Shown: positions 1 through 8,066 of the stretch, one piece after another | Position numbering within the stretch: the stretch's first letter is position 1 | How the letters are laid out: every line of letters begins with the position of its first letter | Source of the DNA: Actinomycetes bacterium | GTDB taxonomy: Bacteria > Actinomycetota > Actinomycetes > Actinomycetales > Microbacteriaceae | Direction: 5' to 3' | DNA: 56,688 nt | NCBI GenBank assembly: GCA_023431405.1 | Contig: JAEYVZ010000012.1 | Span: 1-56,688 of the forward strand | The notes under the pieces: generated by a model | The model's input: the letters and a program-made list of their open reading frames with translations, nothing else | Told to the model about the DNA's origin: nothing | The model's database searches: none | Program-made: the position numbers and the translations under genes

Positions 1-255
1 GGCCGGTACGAGTACGGCGCACTGCCCGACGCGCTGTGGCAGCGCCTGCAGGCGATCGTGGCGATCTGCGACGCACACGACGTTCCCCTGCCGGCGGCCG
101 CGGTCCAGTTCCCTCTGCGCGAGGAGATCGTTCGATCTGTCGTGGTGGGCGGAAGCCGGCCCGCCCACGTGACGCAGAGCGTCGAATGGATGGACTTCCC
201 CATCCCCGATGCGCTCTGGTCGGACCTTCGCGACAACGCCCTCATCCCCCGCTGA
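1..255 (+). CDS. Aldo/keto reductase, C-terminal 84 residues (probable L-fucose/aldose dehydrogenase)
   Basis: The reading frame is open from the first base of the window and stops at 253-255, so only the C-terminus is present. The visible part has the aldo/keto reductase end seen in D-threo-aldose (L-fucose) 1-dehydrogenases: a helix ending in V-P-L-P-A-A-A-V-Q-F-P-L, then S-V-V-V-G-G-S-R-P (the cofactor-phosphate region) and a terminal I-P-D-A-L-W helix. Family members oxidise the anomeric carbon of free sugars with NAD(P)+. A fucose-type mutarotase starts 26 bases downstream, and fucosidases and a sugar importer follow, which supports an L-fucose dehydrogenase role. Substrate is inferred; the catalytic Tyr/Lys/His/Asp lie outside the window. 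Confidence 0.8.
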   Translation, partial: GRYEYGALPDALWQRLQAIVAICDAHDVPLPAAAVQFPLREEIVRSVVVGGSRPAHVTQSVEWMDFPIPDALWSDLRDNALIPR

Positions 256-281
256 CCTCGATCCCTTCGGAAAGGCTCCCC

Positions 282-695
282 ATGCTCCACGGCGTCCATC
301 CGCTCCTCACCGGCGAGCTCCTGTGGCATCTGGATGCCATGGGGCACTCCGACGCAGTCGTCATCGCCGACGCACACTTTCCCGCAGCCGCCGTCGCGCG
401 TCGGCTCGTCACGCTGCCGGGAACATCGACGCCCGATGTCCTCGCGGCTGTACGCACGGTCATCCCGCTCGACGATGCGCCATCGCTCGACCTGATGGCG
501 ACCGCCTCGGGCGAGACGCTCGAGGTGCAGCACGCGCTGATGGAGGCAGCCGGGACGACGACGGAATCCACCCGGTTCGTCGAGCGGTTCGACTACTACG
601 ACCTCGCCCGGAACGCCTTCGTGGTTGTCCGCACCGGTGAGACGCGCATCTACGCGAACGCGCTCCTGCGCAAAGGTGTCGTCGGGACGGCGTGA
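282..695 (+). CDS. fucU: L-fucose mutarotase (RbsD/FucU family)
   Basis: This 137-residue protein has the length and motifs of FucU: the N-terminal M-L-H-G-V-H-P-L-L-T, then the G-H-S-D-A-V-V-I-A-D-A-H-F-P segment carrying the catalytic His region, and the C-terminal Y-A-N-A-L-L-R-K-G-V end typical of the family. FucU interconverts alpha and beta anomers of L-fucose in the cytosol. I chose ATG 282 because GGAAAGG lies 6 bases upstream and the protein then begins exactly like the family. It follows the aldo/keto reductase by 26 bases and is probably co-transcribed. Its stop codon (693-695) directly abuts the stop of the convergent gene at 696. Confidence 0.9.
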   Translation: MLHGVHPLLTGELLWHLDAMGHSDAVVIADAHFPAAAVARRLVTLPGTSTPDVLAAVRTVIPLDDAPSLDLMATASGETLEVQHALMEAAGTTTESTRFVERFDYYDLARNAFVVVRTGETRIYANALLRKGVVGTA

Positions 696-1040
696 TCAGC
701 CGGCGCCGAGGAGCGATGCGCCCGCCACAGCCGCGTAGGCGACGACATTGAGCCAGAACACGGCGACGACGCCGAGTCCGATCAGCAACAGGCCCGCCAG
801 GGCCAGCGGCGGGCGTCGCACGCCTCCGGCGAAGCACACGGCGAACACGACGATCGGGAACACGACGGCCGACAGCAGGAGCGCCCAACCGCCGGCGTTG
901 AGCCCGAACGTCCCCTGCGCCTGAGCGACGAGGAAGGCCACGGCGTTCCACACGGCATACGCGTAGAACAGGCCGAAGAAGCCCGCGATCGAAGCGGTCA
1001 GCCAGACCGGCGTGCGGGCGGCATCCGTCTGCGTCGTCAT
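696..1040 (-). CDS. Small membrane protein, last gene of the fucoside operon
   Basis: I do not recognise a named family. The 114 residues start M-T-T-Q-T-D-A-A-R-T and contain three to four hydrophobic segments (roughly residues 13-35, 45-65, 72-92 and 96-110) with short loops, so it is an integral membrane protein. The ATG at 1040 overlaps the stop of the upstream 187-residue gene in an ATGA (1037-1040), indicating translational coupling. With that gene it looks like a two-subunit membrane pair. Position at the end of a sugar-uptake operon suggests, but does not prove, a link to sugar use. A longer in-frame N-terminus exists, but its composition is out-of-frame-like and lacks the overlap start. 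Confidence 0.65.
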   Translation of the reverse strand: MTTQTDAARTPVWLTASIAGFFGLFYAYAVWNAVAFLVAQAQGTFGLNAGGWALLLSAVVFPIVVFAVCFAGGVRRPPLALAGLLLIGLGVVAVFWLNVVAYAAVAGASLLGAG

Positions 1041-1600
1041 GCGCCCACCGCCCCCACCAGCACGAACGGCCAGGGCACCAGGACGGCGGCACCGGCGACG
1101 AGCCAGACGAAGCGGTGCCAGAGCGGACGCCCCCGAGTGAACCAGAGAGCGCCCGTGAACCACAGCGCCGGAGCCAGCACGGCCAGCCACACCGCCGGCA
1201 CCGAGGCGAGCGGCGAGACGAGGAACTGCGCGATCGCCTGGAGCCTCATCCCGCCGACGATCCATCCCGCGGTGTACAGCGCATAGATCCCGGCGAAGAT
1301 CCCGACCGCGACGAGCGCCGCGTCGGCGGCGGGGCGTCGCTCACCCGGAACGCCTGCCGAAGTGTTCGCTGCTTCACGAACGTCGTCGGGGGCGGGGTCG
1401 AGGGCCTCCCCCGACCCGACATCCTCGCTGCCCTTGCCCACCGCCGTGAAGCCGGCGGGCAACCGGTCTCGGCGATCGCCGGCTCGCCCAGGTCGCGCGA
1501 GGGTCGGGTCGTCGTCACCCTCCCACGAGAAGGCACCGCCAGGGGCGTCATCATCTCGGTTCCCGCTCACCGTCTCAGCGTACCCGGTGTCTCCGGACAC
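1037..1600 (-). CDS. Membrane protein with acidic cytoplasmic N-terminus
   Basis: The 187 residues divide into a hydrophilic, Asp/Gly/Pro-rich first half (about 1-88) and a second half with three or four hydrophobic helices (about 90-112, 118-140, 146-158 and 165-185). The start is a GTG at 1600; GGAGG lies about 11 bases upstream, a loose spacing. It follows cutC by 15 bases and overlaps the next gene by 4 bases, so it belongs to the fucoside operon. No family is recognised. The two neighbouring membrane genes may act together; function is unknown. Confidence 0.6.
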   Translation of the reverse strand: MSGDTGYAETVSGNRDDDAPGGAFSWEGDDDPTLARPGRAGDRRDRLPAGFTAVGKGSEDVGSGEALDPAPDDVREAANTSAGVPGERRPAADAALVAVGIFAGIYALYTAGWIVGGMRLQAIAQFLVSPLASVPAVWLAVLAPALWFTGALWFTRGRPLWHRFVWLVAGAAVLVPWPFVLVGAVGA

Positions 1601-1615
1601 ATGCGGGAGCCCTCC

Positions 1616-2344
1616 TCACTTGCCGCGGGCCTGCTCGACGACGGTGGCGACGATCGCCGCATCGGTGATATCGAAGATCGGATCCCCACCGCCGGGACCG
1701 GACGGGCCACCGTGCCGAGCGGCGCTGCGCGCCGACACATGGACCGCCGAGATGCCCGCCTCAGCGAGCGAGCGGACGTCCTCGGCACGCACCCCGCCGC
1801 CCGCGACGACCTGCAGACGCCCCTGCGCCCGCCGCTCGTACTCGGCGAGCCGACCGATGCCGTCGACGCTGCGCACCGCACCGCCGGAGCTGAGCACCCG
1901 GTCCACGCCCTCCGCCAGGAGGTCGTCGAACACGAGATCGGGCACGGCTGACGCGTCGATGGCCCGATGGAAGACAAGCGGCGTGTCTCCTGCCGCCTCC
2001 TGCCAGCTGCGCAGTGCGCGCAGGTCGGTCTCGCCCGATTCCGTGAGCGCACCGACGACCACCCCTCCGACTCCGCGCGCGACGGCGGCGCGGATGTCGC
2101 GCGTGACGACGTCGATCTCATCCGCGTCGTAGACGAATCCACCCGGCCGCGGCCGGAGCAGGACGTTGACGCGTTCTGCGCCGATCGCTGCGCACACCGC
2201 ATCGATCGCGCCGGAAGACGGAGTGAGCCCGCCCATGGTGAGCGCCGAGCACAGCTCGACACGCTGGGCTCCTGCGTCGATCGCCGTTCTCGCACCGGCG
2301 GGATCCTGCACGGCGACCTCGACGACGAGAGCCGCCCGCGTCAT
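1616..2344 (-). CDS. cutC: CutC family TIM-barrel protein
   Basis: The 242-residue protein is the full length of the CutC family (PF03932). It opens with V-V-E-V-A-V-Q-D-P-A-G-A and A-G-A-Q-R-V-E-L-C-S-A-L-T-M-G-G-L-T-P-S, the family signature, and has V-L-L-R-P-R-P-G-G-F-V-Y, F-H-R-A-I-D and L-S-S-G-G motifs along the barrel. CutC was named for copper homeostasis in E. coli, but its biochemistry remains unclear. Its ATG overlaps the stop of the fucosidase gene (ATGA, 2341-2344). Translational coupling to a glycosidase suggests a carbohydrate-linked role here rather than copper; that is inference. Confidence 0.88.
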   Translation of the reverse strand: MTRAALVVEVAVQDPAGARTAIDAGAQRVELCSALTMGGLTPSSGAIDAVCAAIGAERVNVLLRPRPGGFVYDADEIDVVTRDIRAAVARGVGGVVVGALTESGETDLRALRSWQEAAGDTPLVFHRAIDASAVPDLVFDDLLAEGVDRVLSSGGAVRSVDGIGRLAEYERRAQGRLQVVAGGGVRAEDVRSLAEAGISAVHVSARSAARHGGPSGPGGGDPIFDITDAAIVATVVEQARGK

Positions 2345-3693
2345 GCGTCGCTCCTGGCGATGCGGACGGCGACCGCCGGATCACCCCGCAGCGACTCCGG
2401 CAGCTCGATCTCACGGCGTCCATCGGCACGGGTGCGCACACCCGCGGGGGTGCCGTCCGGCCACGCCCGCACCTCGCCGGCCAGCTCGGCCGGGATCGCG
2501 CAGACACCGGTCGTCGGATCGAGCACGATGACGTGCACCGTGTCGGCCGACTGGGTGTAGGAGACGGGAGCACCGGTCTCCTCCGCAGCGCGGATCCATG
2601 GCCGGGTGCCGTAGACCGCGTCTCCGTCTCGGCGCAGCCAGGCACCGAGGTCACGCAGCGCGGCGCGCTGGATGTCCGGCAGGGAGCCGTCTGCACGCGG
2701 GCCGACGTTCAGGAGCAGGTTCCCGTTCTTGCTGACCACATCGATGAGGAGGCGGATCAGCGCGGCGCCGGAGAGGGAGTGCTCGTCCCCTTCGTCCTGG
2801 TTGTAGCCGAAGGAGTATCCGAGCCCCCGCGTCGACTCCCACGGGTGGTCGAGGATGTCGGGCACGTGCGTGTACTCGCGGGTGAGGAATCCGTGCCGGG
2901 GCACACCCCATCGATCGTTCACAGCCCCGGAGGGCACGGCATCCAGATACCTCCGGAACAGTCGCGAGAGCGCGAAGGAGTCAGACCCCTTGCCCCCGTC
3001 CGGCCACTCGATGTCGTTCCAGAGGAGATCGGGCCGGAAGCGCTCGACCAGCTCCTCGAGCTGAGCTGCCGCATAGCGCGAGAACCACTCGTCGTTGCGG
3101 CGGAATCGGAAGAGATCGGTGTCCGACTCGATCGGCGGGAAGTCGCTCACGTGCCAGTCGAGGGCACCCGAGAAGTACACGCCGAAGCGCGCACCGAGTC
3201 GGCGGGTCGCGTCGTGCAGCTCGCGGATGAGGTCTCGGCGCGGACCCCGAGCCGCCGAGGTGAAGGTCGTGGTCGCCGAGTCCCAGAGGCAGAAGCCGTC
3301 GTGGTGCTTCGTGGTCGGCACGATGTAGCGGCCGCCGGAGCCGACCAGTTCGCCGATCAGCTCATCGGCATCGAAAGCGCCGACATCCCACTCATCAGCC
3401 AGGTCCTCGTAAGAGCAGCCGGTGCCGTAGAGCTCCTGATGACGCCGCCACGTCGGGCTCCCCGCGATCCGCACGGTGTTCGCGTACCACTCCGCGTACT
3501 GGTGGTGTGCATAGGCGTCCTCCGTGGGCACCCCGCCCTGCGGGTGAGCCGGTGCCCAGGCGGGCACCGAGTAGAGACCCCAATGGATGAAGAAGCCGAG
3601 CTTGGCGTCGCGGTACCAGTCGGGAACCGCGAGGGATGGGTAGACCGGCGCCTCGCTTCCGAGGTCCGGACCGACGCGCGTCTCGAAGTTCAC
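2341..3693 (-). CDS. Alpha-L-fucosidase, GH29 (first copy)
   Basis: This 450-residue glycosidase hydrolyses alpha-L-fucosides. Visible GH29 marks, numbering from GTG 3693: F-I-H-W-G around His37, T-T-K-H-H-D-G at about 127-133, F-S-G-A-L-D-W near 174-180, and L-L-W-N-D with the expected nucleophile Asp at about 227; N-G-N-L-L-L-N-V-G-P closes the barrel. I chose GTG 3693 because it overlaps the previous stop as GTGA (3690-3693), has GGAGAGG about 9 bases upstream, and begins where family homology begins; the upstream in-frame extension is Arg-rich shadow sequence. No signal peptide is visible, so it should act in the cytosol on imported fucosides. Confidence 0.9.
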   Translation of the reverse strand: MNFETRVGPDLGSEAPVYPSLAVPDWYRDAKLGFFIHWGLYSVPAWAPAHPQGGVPTEDAYAHHQYAEWYANTVRIAGSPTWRRHQELYGTGCSYEDLADEWDVGAFDADELIGELVGSGGRYIVPTTKHHDGFCLWDSATTTFTSAARGPRRDLIRELHDATRRLGARFGVYFSGALDWHVSDFPPIESDTDLFRFRRNDEWFSRYAAAQLEELVERFRPDLLWNDIEWPDGGKGSDSFALSRLFRRYLDAVPSGAVNDRWGVPRHGFLTREYTHVPDILDHPWESTRGLGYSFGYNQDEGDEHSLSGAALIRLLIDVVSKNGNLLLNVGPRADGSLPDIQRAALRDLGAWLRRDGDAVYGTRPWIRAAEETGAPVSYTQSADTVHVIVLDPTTGVCAIPAELAGEVRAWPDGTPAGVRTRADGRREIELPESLRGDPAVAVRIARSDA

Positions 3694-5276
3694 GACTCCA
3701 CGTCCTCTCCGCGGCGTGCGACCAGCGCACTCAGGTCGGCGTCCGCCTCCTCGAACGGGTACACCCCCGGCCGAAGCCGCGAATGACCGAGACGGAGAAG
3801 ATCCTGGTCGACGCCGCCAGGAGTGAGCGCGATGGTCCACCCGGCCGCCAGATCGTACAGCTCCGGCTCCAGATAGCCGATCTTCACGATCACCACGTCT
3901 GCTGCTCGCGGGTCCAGACCGAGCATGCGGAAGTCGTCGAGGTGGTGGAAGGGCTTCCTGCGCTCCGTGATGATGGCGAAGACCGAGCCGGACCGCACCA
4001 CCACCTGGGTTCCCGCGACAGGGTCGCCCTCAGTGATGGAGAAGACCTCCCCGCTCACCTCGACCGGCCCGCGGGGACGGCCGTCGACCCTTCCGCCGAC
4101 GTTCAGCCGCACCGCACTGCCGACGCCTGCCTGAACCGCCGCCGCGACCGCATCCGGATCGAACACCGAGGCGGTGATCACCACGTGCGCGGCGTCCTGG
4201 AGGTCCGTACGCTCCAAGAGCCGTCCGAGCGTCCACGACACGTCGCCGGCGCCGCCTGCCGTGGGATTGTCCCCCGAGTCGGAGATCACATACGGACGCG
4301 GCGCGTCCAGCGCCAAGGCCTTGTCGAGTGCGCCGTCGAGACTGTCGACGGGTCCGACGAAGGCGAAGTCCGCACGGGCGTCCCAATAGGCGCGTCCCAG
4401 CCGCTCCGCGTGAGTCCGGATCGCGTCAGGGTCGTCGCCGAGAACGATCACCGTGGCGTGACAGCGGGGTTCATCGGCCCACGCGTAGCCGACCCAGATC
4501 GACGCGTCGACGACTCCAGGAAGCTCTTCGATGTGCGGCAGCCGGGCGTAGAGGGAGCGCGCCGGTTCGATCCTCGTGCTCGTCTTCTCGCCGGGGAGAA
4601 GGACCGGCACCCGCACCCACGACTTGTACGGGCGGCGTGCCAGCGGGTCGGCGCCGTGACGGCCGCGCAGACGGGCGAGGAGGTTGTGGACGGCCCGTTC
4701 CTTCGTGTTGAGCCAGTCCTCGTGCGGAGCCATCCGGTAGCAGGTGAGGAGATCGACCGCGTCGAACAGCGCACCCGAGACGTTCCCGTGGAGGTCCATC
4801 GACGTCGACACGAGGGTGTCCGGGCCCAGCGCGGCACGCAGGGCCGCGGCCAGGTCGCCCTCAGCGTCGTCCATCCCGATCACACTCATCGCGCCGTGGA
4901 TGTCGAAGAAGAACCCGTCGAACGGACCCTCCCTTCGCACACCGTCGAGGATCGCGGCCTTCATCTTCTCGTAGGTGTCGGGCGCGACCGCACCGCCGGG
5001 CAGCGAGCGTCCGTGCGTGAGCGGCACCCACTCCGCCGCGTCCCGAAGGTGCTCGCCCTCCGCGAGGAAAGGGTAGTACGCGAGAAGTTCGTCGCCGGAT
5101 CGCACCGTGAACGCCTCATCGCCGGAGACGTGAGGGGAGAACGTGCTCGATTCGATGGAGATCCCGGCGATGCCGATACGCGGCCGGGCCAGTCCCGACG
5201 GCTCGAGCGCCGGCAGCGGTCCCTTCCAGACGAGATGGGCCTCAGGCGGGAGCGCGGGAGGGTCGACGGCGTTCAC
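3690..5276 (-). CDS. M81 family metallopeptidase-like protein (MlrC type)
   Basis: This 528-residue protein matches the MlrC/M81 family (N-terminal PF07364 and C-terminal PF07171 types). Characteristic segments are G-I-S-I-E-S-S-T-F near residue 40, F-F-F-D-I-H-G-A-M near 125, S-M-D-L-H-G-N-V-S-G near 160 and M-A-P-H-E-D-W-L-N-T near 182, giving the His/Asp/Glu metal-binding set. MlrC degrades linearised microcystin, but most members are of unknown function and commonly sit in sugar or amino-acid catabolic operons. The GTG start at 5276 overlaps the kinase stop (GTGA). Its place between a sugar kinase and a fucosidase suggests a small amide or lactone substrate related to the glycoside; that is inference. 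Confidence 0.87.
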   Translation of the reverse strand: MNAVDPPALPPEAHLVWKGPLPALEPSGLARPRIGIAGISIESSTFSPHVSGDEAFTVRSGDELLAYYPFLAEGEHLRDAAEWVPLTHGRSLPGGAVAPDTYEKMKAAILDGVRREGPFDGFFFDIHGAMSVIGMDDAEGDLAAALRAALGPDTLVSTSMDLHGNVSGALFDAVDLLTCYRMAPHEDWLNTKERAVHNLLARLRGRHGADPLARRPYKSWVRVPVLLPGEKTSTRIEPARSLYARLPHIEELPGVVDASIWVGYAWADEPRCHATVIVLGDDPDAIRTHAERLGRAYWDARADFAFVGPVDSLDGALDKALALDAPRPYVISDSGDNPTAGGAGDVSWTLGRLLERTDLQDAAHVVITASVFDPDAVAAAVQAGVGSAVRLNVGGRVDGRPRGPVEVSGEVFSITEGDPVAGTQVVVRSGSVFAIITERRKPFHHLDDFRMLGLDPRAADVVIVKIGYLEPELYDLAAGWTIALTPGGVDQDLLRLGHSRLRPGVYPFEEADADLSALVARRGEDVES

Positions 5277-6211
5277 GGGACGAGCTCGCTTTCGATCGAG
5301 GTGGGCAGGGCGTCGGCCACCAGCGCAGCAGCGCCGAGGACGACAGCGTCGGAGCGCAGTGTCCCGGGGACGATGCGCAGAGGGATGCCGGATACCGGGG
5401 GCTGTTCACGGAGCACCTCGTCCAGACCCGGCTGCAGCAGGTCCCACGCGGAGCTGACTCCGCCGCCGACCACGGCGAGGGGCAGGTCGAGAAGCGTGGC
5501 CGCGGACACGCACGCCAGCGCCACGGCGCGTCCCGCGTCGGCGAAGACCCGCTGGGCGGACGCGTCGCCTTCGCGGGCGCGAAGTGCCACGGCACGCGTG
5601 GACACGTGGTCGCCCCCCGCCCGCTGTGCGTAGCGGCGCGCGATGGAGGTGCCCGACGCGAGGGTCTCCAGGTGCCCTGTCTGCCCGCACGTGCAGGGGA
5701 GATCGCCGTAGCCGGGGGTGTGCCCGATCTCACCGGCGGCTCCGTGTGGCCCATGCCACAGCACGCCGCCCACCATCAGCGCCCCGCCGACGCCGGTGCC
5801 GAGCATCATGCCGAGCACATCGGGAGCATCGGCACTCCCCCACGCGTGCTCGCCGAGGAGGAACGCGTTGACATCGTTCTCGACGCGCACCGGCAGGCCG
5901 AGCCGATCGGAGAGCCATTGCCCGACGGGGTAGCCCGTCCACCCCACAAAAGTCTCGGAGGCCGCGCGGATGACGCCGGCGGTCTGGTCGACGACCCCGG
6001 CCGCCCCCACCCCGACGGCCACGGGCGCCGGACCGGCGGCGGCCAGATCTGCCACGACGGCTGCAGCGGTCTCCGCCATCGCGTCCCCGCCCGCGCGGGC
6101 AGGCGTCGCCCGCTCCGCTCGGGCCAGCACCGTGCCGTCGGCGGCCACCAGGGCGCCTGCGGTCTTCGTTCCGCCGATATCGATCCCGGCGACCGCCGTC
6201 GCAGTGCTCAT
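5273..6211 (-). CDS. ROK family sugar kinase
   Basis: The 312-residue protein has the ROK ATP-binding start D-I-G-G-T-K-T at 11-17 and a central G-E-I-G-H-T-P-G followed by C-T-C-G-Q-T-G-H-L-E. The last motif is the ROK zinc site, where the third Cys is replaced by His (G-H-L-E instead of G-C-x-E). There is no N-terminal HTH, so it is a kinase type rather than a repressor. It would phosphorylate the imported hexose or a derivative in the cytosol. ATG 6211 overlaps the permease stop as ATGA; the longer in-frame open region runs back through the permease gene and is not coding. Substrate unknown. Confidence 0.85.
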   Translation of the reverse strand: MSTATAVAGIDIGGTKTAGALVAADGTVLARAERATPARAGGDAMAETAAAVVADLAAAGPAPVAVGVGAAGVVDQTAGVIRAASETFVGWTGYPVGQWLSDRLGLPVRVENDVNAFLLGEHAWGSADAPDVLGMMLGTGVGGALMVGGVLWHGPHGAAGEIGHTPGYGDLPCTCGQTGHLETLASGTSIARRYAQRAGGDHVSTRAVALRAREGDASAQRVFADAGRAVALACVSAATLLDLPLAVVGGGVSSAWDLLQPGLDEVLREQPPVSGIPLRIVPGTLRSDAVVLGAAALVADALPTSIESELVP

Positions 6212-7134
6212 CGCCCGCCCAATCCGGCCATCGCGATGCCCTTGACGAGATGCTTCTGCAACGCGACCACCAGGAGCGTCGTCGGGATCATCGAGATGAT
6301 CGCAGCGGCCATCTGGAGGTCCCAGCGGGTTCCTGTCACCCCGGAGAAGCTCGCCAGGCCGACCGGCAGCGTGCCGAGGCGCGCGTAGTCGACCGTGACG
6401 ATCAGCGGCCACAGGTAGCTGTTCCAGAACGACAGGAACGTGAACACGGACAGCACCGCCACGGCCGACTTGGACAGCGGCAGGATGATGCGCAGGAAGG
6501 TGCGGAGAGGACCGGCACCGTCGACACGGGCTGCTTCCTCCAGCTCGAAGGGGATGCCGCGGAAGAACTGCCGCATGAGGAACGTGCCGAAGGCGGTGAA
6601 CGCGAACGGCAGGATGAGGGCCTGATAGGTGTTGACCCAGCCGAACCACTGCATGACCTGGAACATGGGGATCACGAGCACCTCTGCGGGCACCATGAGC
6701 GTGGCCAGGAACAGGACGAAGACGGCGTCGCGCCCCTTCCAGCGCAGCCGGCCGAAGGCGTAGCCGGCGGTGGTGGAGACCACGAGCACCACCAGCGTCC
6801 CGGCCACCGCGACGAACAGCGAGTTGCCGATGTAGGTCCAGAAGGGGCCGTACTGGAAGACCTCGGCGAAATTGCCCCACTTCATCTGCGAGCCGATCAG
6901 CGTCGGCGGCATCGAGAAGATCTCCTCGTTCGGCTTCAGTGCCGAGAAGAAGGCGTAGATGAGGGGAGAGACGAACAGCAGCGCCGCGATGTAGACGCTC
7001 ACGTGTGCGAGGACCAGACGCGTCCGCTCCCCCGCCGTGCGCGCCGCGGGCGCCCGCCGACCGCTCTCCTTGCGCACGAACTCGTCGTCGCCGGTGATGA
7101 GTGTGCGGGTATCGATCGGGGCCTCAATGCTCAT
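6208..7134 (-). CDS. Carbohydrate ABC transporter permease, MalG type
   Basis: The 308-residue inner-membrane subunit has about six helices, an N-terminal cytoplasmic leader of about 40 residues, and the EAA loop E-E-A-A-R-V-D-G-A-G-P near residue 205 that contacts the ATPase. It ends V-K-G-I-A-M-A-G-L-G-G-R, typical of MalG/CUT1 permeases. It partners with the permease encoded at 7124-8035, whose reading frame overlaps it by 11 bases, and with the binding lipoprotein. No ATPase gene is present, as is common for actinobacterial CUT1 systems that share an MsiK-like ATPase. Confidence 0.93.
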   Translation of the reverse strand: MSIEAPIDTRTLITGDDEFVRKESGRRAPAARTAGERTRLVLAHVSVYIAALLFVSPLIYAFFSALKPNEEIFSMPPTLIGSQMKWGNFAEVFQYGPFWTYIGNSLFVAVAGTLVVLVVSTTAGYAFGRLRWKGRDAVFVLFLATLMVPAEVLVIPMFQVMQWFGWVNTYQALILPFAFTAFGTFLMRQFFRGIPFELEEAARVDGAGPLRTFLRIILPLSKSAVAVLSVFTFLSFWNSYLWPLIVTVDYARLGTLPVGLASFSGVTGTRWDLQMAAAIISMIPTTLLVVALQKHLVKGIAMAGLGGR

Positions 7135-8035
7135 AGTGCACCCACTTGCGCTGTGCGGCGAACTGGACGCCGGTGATGACGATGATGATCGCGAAGAGGA
7201 TCCAGGCGGCGGCCGCCGCCAGACCCAGGTCGCCGAACGTGAAGCCCTGCTCCCAGATGAACATGACGAGCGGCTTCGTCGCGTTGCCGGGGCCGCCCCC
7301 GGTGAGCAGCTGAGGCTGTGCGAACACCTGCAGCGAGGTGATCATGGTCATGATCGTCGCGAAGAAGATCGCGGGCGAGATCATGGGGAGCATCACGCTC
7401 CAGACGAGGCGCAGACCGCGCGCTCCGTCGATGCTCGCCGCCTCGAGCACGCTCTCGGGGAGCTGTTCGAGCGCGGCGGAGAAGATGAGCATGTTGTAGC
7501 CGAGGCCCTGCCACACACTCATGGCGACGACCATGGCCATGGCCCAGAAGGGATCGGCGAGGAAGTTGGGCAGACTGATGCCGAACCACCCTTGCGCCAT
7601 CCCGTTGAGGAGGCCCTGCGGCTGGAGGATCATCTTCCACACCAGAACGTTGGCCACCATCGGGACGACGACGGGGATGAAGAACAGCACTCGGAGCGCT
7701 CCTCGCCCACGGATCCGCGGGCCCAGGCCGATCGCGAGCACCAGCGACAGTGCGACGCTCAACGGCACATAGAGGATCGTGTAGACCGCCGAGTTGCGCA
7801 GCGCCGGCCAGAAGTCGGGGCTTCCGCTGAAGAGCTTCGCGTAGTTGTCGAAGCCGTTGAAGGTGCGCTCGCCGAAGGTGGGCCAGTCGAAGACGCTCAT
7901 CACGATGGAGAGCCCGACAGGCACGATCGTGAACAGGGCGAGGCCCACCAGGGCTGGGCTTGCGAAGCCCAGCGCCTGGCGGGACTCGACCCGCGCGAGC
8001 GATCCCCGACGTTTCGTCGTGGTCGTCATTGCCAT
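7124..8035 (-). CDS. Carbohydrate ABC transporter permease, MalF/UgpA type
   Basis: The 303-residue protein has six predicted helices and the EAA motif L-E-A-A-S-I-D-G-A-R-G near residue 207. The periplasmic-side P2-like loop is short, as in UgpA-type subunits. It lies 31 bases downstream of the binding lipoprotein and overlaps the second permease by 11 bases. ATG 8035 has AGAAGAG upstream; a second in-frame ATG at 8029 is possible. Together the two permeases form the membrane channel for the probable fucoside or oligosaccharide substrate. Confidence 0.93.
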   Translation of the reverse strand: MAMTTTTKRRGSLARVESRQALGFASPALVGLALFTIVPVGLSIVMSVFDWPTFGERTFNGFDNYAKLFSGSPDFWPALRNSAVYTILYVPLSVALSLVLAIGLGPRIRGRGALRVLFFIPVVVPMVANVLVWKMILQPQGLLNGMAQGWFGISLPNFLADPFWAMAMVVAMSVWQGLGYNMLIFSAALEQLPESVLEAASIDGARGLRLVWSVMLPMISPAIFFATIMTMITSLQVFAQPQLLTGGGPGNATKPLVMFIWEQGFTFGDLGLAAAAAWILFAIIIVITGVQFAAQRKWVHYEH

Positions 8036-8066
8036 CTCTTCTGATCTACAGCAGTGCGCAGATCGC

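Noticed and set aside
3636..5633. 665-codon plus-strand open frame
   Set aside because: It is antisense to the M81 and kinase genes; composition is Arg/His/Asp-rich as expected for the reverse frame of high-GC coding DNA, and no domain is recognisable.
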